From positions 1 through 57,971 of the forward strand of contig JAPFDH010000037.1 in assembly GCA_026169045.1 (NCBI GenBank): a stretch of DNA of 57,971 bases, in the 5' to 3' direction. The position numbers and the translations under genes are program-made. Of this stretch, positions 53,761-57,971 are shown in pieces. The stretch's first letter is position 1. Each line of letters opens with the position of its first letter. The notes under the pieces are model-generated. The model was not told where the DNA came from. It saw only the letters and a program-made list of their open reading frames with translations, and made no database searches. Origin of the DNA: Lachnospiraceae bacterium. GTDB taxonomy: Bacteria > Bacillota > Clostridia > Lachnospirales > Lachnospiraceae.

Positions 53761-55101
53761 TTACTGTTCGCATGCTTCCCGGATCACTTTTGCCATATAA
53801 TCAATCATTTCATCTGTCATTCCCGGATAAACACCTACCCAGAAGGTATCATTCATAATCCGATCTGTATTGGTGAGGTCACCAACCACACGATATCCTG
53901 TCTTTTCTGCACGCAGACGATCAAAGCATGGATGTTTAATAATATTTCCAGCAAACAACATACGGGTCTGAACACCTTTTGCTTCCACATACTGCACGAC
54001 CTGATTACGGCTCACGCCTTCCTTGCAGGTAATCAAAAATCCAAACCAGCTGGGAGTCGAATTCGGGCAGGCTTCCGGCAGGATCAATTTATCTTCCATA
54101 CCATTCAACGCTTCCTTTAATCGGTTAAAATTATGAATTCTTCTCTCCACAAATCCCGGGAACTTCACGATCTGCGCACATCCCACCGCAGCCTGCATAT
54201 CAGTTGCCTGAAGATTATATCCAAAATGAGAATATACATACTTATGGTCATATCCCAGAGGAAGCTCACCATACTGTTTATCAAACCGGTGACCACAGAG
54301 ATTATCCCGTCCGGATGGGCAGACACAATCACGTCCCCAATCACGGAATGAACGGATAATACGGTTTAACAGAGGATTGTTTGTATAAACGGCACCTCCT
54401 TCACCCATAGTCATATGATGAGGAGGATAGAAGCTGGAAGTTCCGATATCACCGATGGTACCAGTAAACTTTTCTTCCCCATCGATACAGTATTTGCTGC
54501 CCAGAGCATCACAATTATCTTCAATCAGCCACAGATTATGACGATCACAGAATTCTTTTACTGCTTTTAAATCAAAAGGATTTCCCAATGTATGGGCAAT
54601 CATCACGGCTTTTGTTTTTTCTGAATAAGCCTCTTCCAACATAGTCACATCAATATTGTATTGGGGAATGGTCACATCCACAAATACCGGTACCGCCCCA
54701 TATTGGATCATCGGACTGACTGTGGTAGGGAATCCGGCTGCCACCGTAATAATCTCATCTCCCCGGTTGATCTTTCTTTCACCTAAGAGATCAGATGTCA
54801 AAGCCATAAATGCATTCAAATTGGCAGAGGATCCGGAATTTACCAGCGAACAATATTTTACACCCAGATATTTGGCAAATTCTTTTTCAAACTGTTCTGT
54901 ATAACGTCCTGCCGTCAGCCAAAATTCCAAAGAACTATCCACCAGATTTACCATCTCTTCGTGATCGTATACTCTGGATGCATACGGAATCCGATCACCT
55001 TCACAAAATGGCTTTTTCTGATTGTGATACGTATCACAATATTCGGAAACCATATCCAATATCTGTTTTCTTGCTTCTGTTTCATTCATATGTTCAAACA
55101 T
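53761..55101 (-). CDS. rfbH: RfbH, CDP-6-deoxy-4-keto-glucose 3-dehydrase (E1)
   Basis: 446 residues. DegT-type fold. The PLP lysine is replaced by His in SSFYPPHHMTMGEGG, the hallmark of RfbH/E1, and DCVCPSGRDNLCGHRF carries the Cys for its [2Fe-2S] cluster. It removes the C3 hydroxyl of CDP-4-keto-6-deoxyglucose with pyridoxamine phosphate. E1 needs a flavin reductase (E3); none is in the window. I chose ATG 55101 because AAGGAGC precedes it. Confidence 0.9.
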   Translation of the reverse strand: MFEHMNETEARKQILDMVSEYCDTYHNQKKPFCEGDRIPYASRVYDHEEMVNLVDSSLEFWLTAGRYTEQFEKEFAKYLGVKYCSLVNSGSSANLNAFMALTSDLLGERKINRGDEIITVAAGFPTTVSPMIQYGAVPVFVDVTIPQYNIDVTMLEEAYSEKTKAVMIAHTLGNPFDLKAVKEFCDRHNLWLIEDNCDALGSKYCIDGEEKFTGTIGDIGTSSFYPPHHMTMGEGGAVYTNNPLLNRIIRSFRDWGRDCVCPSGRDNLCGHRFDKQYGELPLGYDHKYVYSHFGYNLQATDMQAAVGCAQIVKFPGFVERRIHNFNRLKEALNGMEDKLILPEACPNSTPSWFGFLITCKEGVSRNQVVQYVEAKGVQTRMLFAGNIIKHPCFDRLRAEKTGYRVVGDLTNTDRIMNDTFWVGVYPGMTDEMIDYMAKVIREACEQ

Positions 55102-55188
55102 AATACTTTGCTCCTTCTTCATCCATCTGTCATAATGATTTTTTATCGAACCAGCCGATTTTCCGTTCTGTCGGTTTCTCACACCATT

Positions 55189-56253
55189 CTACTGATTTTC
55201 TTTCATGGCGGACAAAAATTCCTGTATCTGCTGATCCATACAGGCAGCTACATCACCATCGGCAAAATAAACCTTTGCCCATTCCACAGTCTTTTCAATC
55301 GCCTGTTCCACATTCCATGTAGGTCTCCAACCAAATACATGTTTCACTTTGGAACAATCCAATTTTAGAAAATTCGCTTCATGAGGGCCACCGTCATATT
55401 GATTAATCCATGTGATATTTTTCCATTTTTCACAGAATAAATCCACCAAATGTCCTGTTTTCAGACAGTCTGAATCATCCGGCCCCACATTATAGTATCC
55501 GGCAAAAGACGGGTCTTCATACTGCTTCTGTGCAATTGTCAGATACAGCATCAGAGGCTCCAAAACATGCTGATATGGTCTGGTGGAATGCGGATTTCTT
55601 ACTATAATCGCTTCTCCTTTTTGTGCTGCCCGGATACAATCGGGAATAATGCGGTCTGCGGCAAAATCTCCGCCACCGATGACATTTCCTGCCCTTGCCG
55701 TGGAAATCGCCGTTTTTTTATCGGAGAAGAATGATTTTTTATAACTGTGAGTAACCAGCTCAGAACAGGATTTACTGTTGGAATAAGGATCATATCCATC
55801 CAGAGGATCATTCTCCCGATATCCCCACTCCCATTCATGATTTTCATAAACTTTATCTGTAGTAACATTTAAAAAAGAACGGACACAGGAATTTTGACGG
55901 ACACATTCCAAAATATTAACAGTTCCCATCACATTCGTTTCGTATGTTCCCACAGGATCTTTATACGATTCCCGTACAATGGGCTGTGCCGCCAAATGAA
56001 GAACAATCTCCGGCTGTGCCTTTTCAAAACATTCCATCAGATGGTTACGGTCACGAATATCACCAATCACAGAAACCATATTTTTTTCTATATCTGCAAT
56101 GGAAAACAAATTCGGCTGTGTAGGAGGATTTAAAGAATATCCTGTCACCTCTGCCCCGGCACCAACTAAAATCCGACACAGCCAGGCGCCTTTAAATCCG
56201 GTATGTCCGGTTACAAACACCCGTTTCCCTTTATAAAAATTTAAATCCAACAT
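55189..56253 (-). CDS. rfbG: RfbG, CDP-glucose 4,6-dehydratase
   Basis: 354 residues, extended SDR: GKRVFVTGHTGFKGAWLCRI (NAD loop), LNVTTDKVYENHEWEWGYRE (catalytic Thr/Asp region), DPYSNSKSCSELV (Tyr-x-x-x-Lys), and RAGNVIGGGDFAADRIIPD. This sequence set marks CDP-glucose 4,6-dehydratase. It makes CDP-4-keto-6-deoxyglucose, the substrate of RfbH. 47 bases after rfbF. Confidence 0.9.
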   Translation of the reverse strand: MLDLNFYKGKRVFVTGHTGFKGAWLCRILVGAGAEVTGYSLNPPTQPNLFSIADIEKNMVSVIGDIRDRNHLMECFEKAQPEIVLHLAAQPIVRESYKDPVGTYETNVMGTVNILECVRQNSCVRSFLNVTTDKVYENHEWEWGYRENDPLDGYDPYSNSKSCSELVTHSYKKSFFSDKKTAISTARAGNVIGGGDFAADRIIPDCIRAAQKGEAIIVRNPHSTRPYQHVLEPLMLYLTIAQKQYEDPSFAGYYNVGPDDSDCLKTGHLVDLFCEKWKNITWINQYDGGPHEANFLKLDCSKVKHVFGWRPTWNVEQAIEKTVEWAKVYFADGDVAACMDQQIQEFLSAMKENQ

Positions 56254-56300
56254 GCTTTGGCTCTCCTAACTTTCATTTGGTAATCATTCCTGCTTCTTCA

Positions 56301-57074
56301 TTATTCCCAGATTTTCCATGGAGCTTTTTTACTGTTCCACATTTCTTCCAAATGCTTTTTATCACGCTGTGTATCCATACAATGCCAAAAACCTGTATGA
56401 TGGTATGCCATTAACTGTCCGTCTTTCGCCAGGTTTTCCAATGGTTCTTTCTCTAAAACGGTCTGATCACCTTCAATATAATCAAACACTTCCGGATTCA
56501 TAACCATATATCCACCGTTGATAAGGCTTCCATCTGCTTCATTCTTTTCGCGGAATGCATCAATTCTGCCGGAAGAATCCACATCAATAATACCAAAACG
56601 CTGTCCCACGTTTACGGTTGTAATCGTAGCAATCTTTCCATGGGATTTATGATAAGCAAGCAGTTCTGCAATATTAACATTGGCTACGCCGTCTCCATAC
56701 GTCAGCATAAACGGTTCATTTCCCACATATGGCTGAATACGCTTTACTCTTCCTCCGGTCATGGTGTTTAATCCGGTATCTACCAAAGTCACCTTCCATG
56801 GTTCTGCCACATTATTATGAACTGTCATTTCATTTGTGGATAAATCAAATGTAATATCGGATGTATGCAGAAAATAATCCGCGAAAAACTCTTTCACCAC
56901 ATGCTGCTTATATCCCAGACAAATCACAAATTCATTGAATCCGTACTGAGAGTATTCCTTCATGATATGCCACAAAATAGGACGTTCCCCAATCTCAATC
57001 ATTGGCTTTGGTTTCAGATAACTTTCCTCACTGATTCTTGTTCCGAATCCTCCTGCTAATAATACTACCTTCAT
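56301..57074 (-). CDS. rfbF: RfbF, glucose-1-phosphate cytidylyltransferase
   Basis: 257 residues: MKVVLLAGGFGTRISEESYL (nucleotide-binding signature), KPKPMIEIGERPILWHIMK, MLTYGDGVANVN and the tail RDKKHLEEMWNSKKAPWKIW. It makes CDP-glucose from CTP and glucose-1-phosphate. I chose ATG 57074, since the longer frame (57134) has no homologous N-terminus. First gene of the operon. Confidence 0.92.
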   Translation of the reverse strand: MKVVLLAGGFGTRISEESYLKPKPMIEIGERPILWHIMKEYSQYGFNEFVICLGYKQHVVKEFFADYFLHTSDITFDLSTNEMTVHNNVAEPWKVTLVDTGLNTMTGGRVKRIQPYVGNEPFMLTYGDGVANVNIAELLAYHKSHGKIATITTVNVGQRFGIIDVDSSGRIDAFREKNEADGSLINGGYMVMNPEVFDYIEGDQTVLEKEPLENLAKDGQLMAYHHTGFWHCMDTQRDKKHLEEMWNSKKAPWKIWE

Positions 57075-57151
57075 ATTATCATTTATTCCTTTCTTAAAAC
57101 CTCTGAAGCTTTCCCGCTCCAAGGCAGACTTCAACTCAATACTAGACAGTT

Positions 57152-57180
57152 ATTGTATCACAAAAACAAGAGACTGTCAC
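57152..57180 (-). promoter_or_regulatory. Promoter of the polysaccharide operon
   Basis: On the minus strand GTGACA (57180-57175), 17 bases, then TACAAT (57157-57152). Each box is 5/6 to consensus. It lies about 78 bases before rfbF. Confidence 0.75.
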
Positions 57181-57236
57181 CCCTAATACTTTTCATTTTT
57201 CTTACATTTATACATACTTTTCTAAAAAGAAAATGG

Positions 57237-57265
57237 TTGCGCCTGTTCCTAATGAATGTTATAAT
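57237..57265 (+). promoter_or_regulatory. Promoter of the 57326 gene
   Basis: TTGCGC at 57237-57242, 17 bases, TATAAT at 57260-57265. The -35 is weak and the -10 perfect. Divergent from the polysaccharide promoter, about 57 bases away. Confidence 0.55.
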
Positions 57266-57325
57266 AAAATTCAGTATGGTTTAATCCATCGCATACAGTT
57301 GTTACAGATAGGAGGAATTACAAAG

Positions 57326-57826
57326 ATGCCTTGGTGGGGATACTTAATTATTGGTATCATCGTCGTTCTTATCGGTATTTTAGTTGCTCTCGTCATCTTT
57401 GGCCGCAAGCTGCAGAAAAAGCAGATTGAACAGGAGAAGCAGATGAAGGCTATGGCCCAGACCGTTTCCATGCTGGTTATCGATAAAAAGAAGATGAAAC
57501 TGAAGGAAGCGGGATTGCCTGATATTGTATTGGAACAAACTCCAAAATACATGCGCCGCGTTAAAATGCCAATCGTTAAAGCAAAAATCGGGCCCAGAGT
57601 TATGTCGCTGATCGCTGACGGAAAAGTATATGAATCCATTCCGGTAAAAAAGGAAGTCAAAGCTGTTGTCAGTGGAATTTACATTACAGAGTTGAAAAGT
57701 GTCCGCGGCGGAACAATCATTGCACCGCCAAAGAAGAAAAAGTTTTGGGATCGTTTCCGCAAGGGAAACCAAACTACATCCAATGAATCTTCAAAGGATG
57801 CTTCTAAATCAAAAAAACATAAATAA
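57326..57826 (+). CDS. Single-helix membrane-anchored hypothetical protein
   Basis: 166 residues. MPWWGYLIIGIIVVLIGILV is an N-terminal membrane anchor followed by a coiled basic stretch (KLQKKQIEQEKQMKAM), a small folded part (LPDIVLEQTPKYMRRVKMPI) and a Lys/Ser-rich tail. ATG 57326 follows GGAGG with a 10-base spacer. Possibly a cell-envelope factor, function unknown. Confidence 0.65.
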   Translation: MPWWGYLIIGIIVVLIGILVALVIFGRKLQKKQIEQEKQMKAMAQTVSMLVIDKKKMKLKEAGLPDIVLEQTPKYMRRVKMPIVKAKIGPRVMSLIADGKVYESIPVKKEVKAVVSGIYITELKSVRGGTIIAPPKKKKFWDRFRKGNQTTSNESSKDASKSKKHK

Positions 57827-57852
57827 ACCATTTAAAAAATAGGCTTCGCCTA

Positions 57853-57900
57853 TTCAACTCCCCTTCCCCTCAATCTTGAGGGGTTAGGGGTTTCTTTTTT
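57853..57900 (+). terminator. Intrinsic terminator
   Basis: CCCCTCA/TGAGGGG and CTCCCCT/AGGGG pair, followed by TTTCTTTTTTTT, 27 bases after the 57826 stop. Confidence 0.75.
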
Positions 57901-57924
57901 TTCATTTTCATGCATAATAGAGTT

Positions 57925-57971
57925 ATGAATATTTTACAAAGAATCTTTACCGACTATTATGAAGAAATTAA
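57925..57971 (+). CDS. Start of a possible IS91-type transposase (cut by window edge)
   Basis: ATG 57925 opens MNILQRIFTDYYEEI and runs off the window. This is reminiscent of the N-terminus of IS91-like Y2 transposases in Firmicutes (MxILQRIFxDHYEE), but only 15 residues are visible. It would put another mobile element next to the polysaccharide operon. Confidence 0.4.
   Translation, partial: MNILQRIFTDYYEEI

Overview
The window looks like a chromosomal segment of a low-GC anaerobic Firmicute, most likely Lachnospiraceae. Supporting this are AT-rich DNA with strong GGAGG ribosome binding sites, an ISLre2-type transposase, small integrative-element proteins, a type I-C CRISPR system with the usual 32-bp repeat, a ferredoxin-type aldo/keto reductase and a HAAS-domain membrane protein. 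No rRNA or tRNA gene was seen.

Layout. 0-5 kb is mobile-element debris: an ISLre2 copy cut by the window edge and inserted into a serine-recombinase tail, a UPF0489 gene, broken MazG-like and histidine-phosphatase genes, and a deleted second ISLre2 copy. 5.3-9.2 kb and 22.7-27.2 kb hold two diverged copies of one module. Each has four minus-strand genes in the order small protein A, small protein B, ClpP-like serine protease and soluble VirD4/TraG-like ATPase. Upstream of gene A come a perfect or near-perfect DNA dyad, a tandem array of terminator-bearing structured units and a shared end sequence. I do not know this module as a named system, and it is the best candidate here for something undescribed. 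9.3-22.6 kb is accessory cargo: an acetyltransferase-nucleotidyltransferase fusion, broken acetyltransferases, a restriction-type nuclease split by an amber codon, an aldo/keto reductase, a frameshifted methyltransferase, an HNH protein, a YczE-like membrane protein, a DeoR/XRE regulator pair, a leader-peptide attenuator ahead of a small P-loop kinase, and a TnpB transposon that cuts off an acetyltransferase.

27.2-30.4 kb carries an atypical RecQ and an APH-type kinase. 31.4-40.2 kb is a complete type I-C CRISPR-Cas locus with 8 repeats and 7 spacers; an XRE protein with HEAT-like repeats lies directly upstream of cas3. 41.2-46.7 kb is mixed chromosomal material: a MazG-like enzyme, an elaborate candidate structured RNA, a DUF2975/XRE pair, PH-like membrane proteins, a TIM-barrel protein and a rhodanese.

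47.7-57.1 kb is a seven-gene minus-strand surface-polysaccharide operon. It contains rfbF, rfbG and rfbH for CDP-3,6-dideoxy-4-keto-hexose, then a YerE-like thiamine-dependent enzyme, a reductase/epimerase, a GT2 glycosyltransferase, a LicD enzyme and a flippase. Together these suggest a C-branched, yersiniose-like sugar exported as part of a glycan. The window ends in the first codons of what may be an IS91-type transposase.
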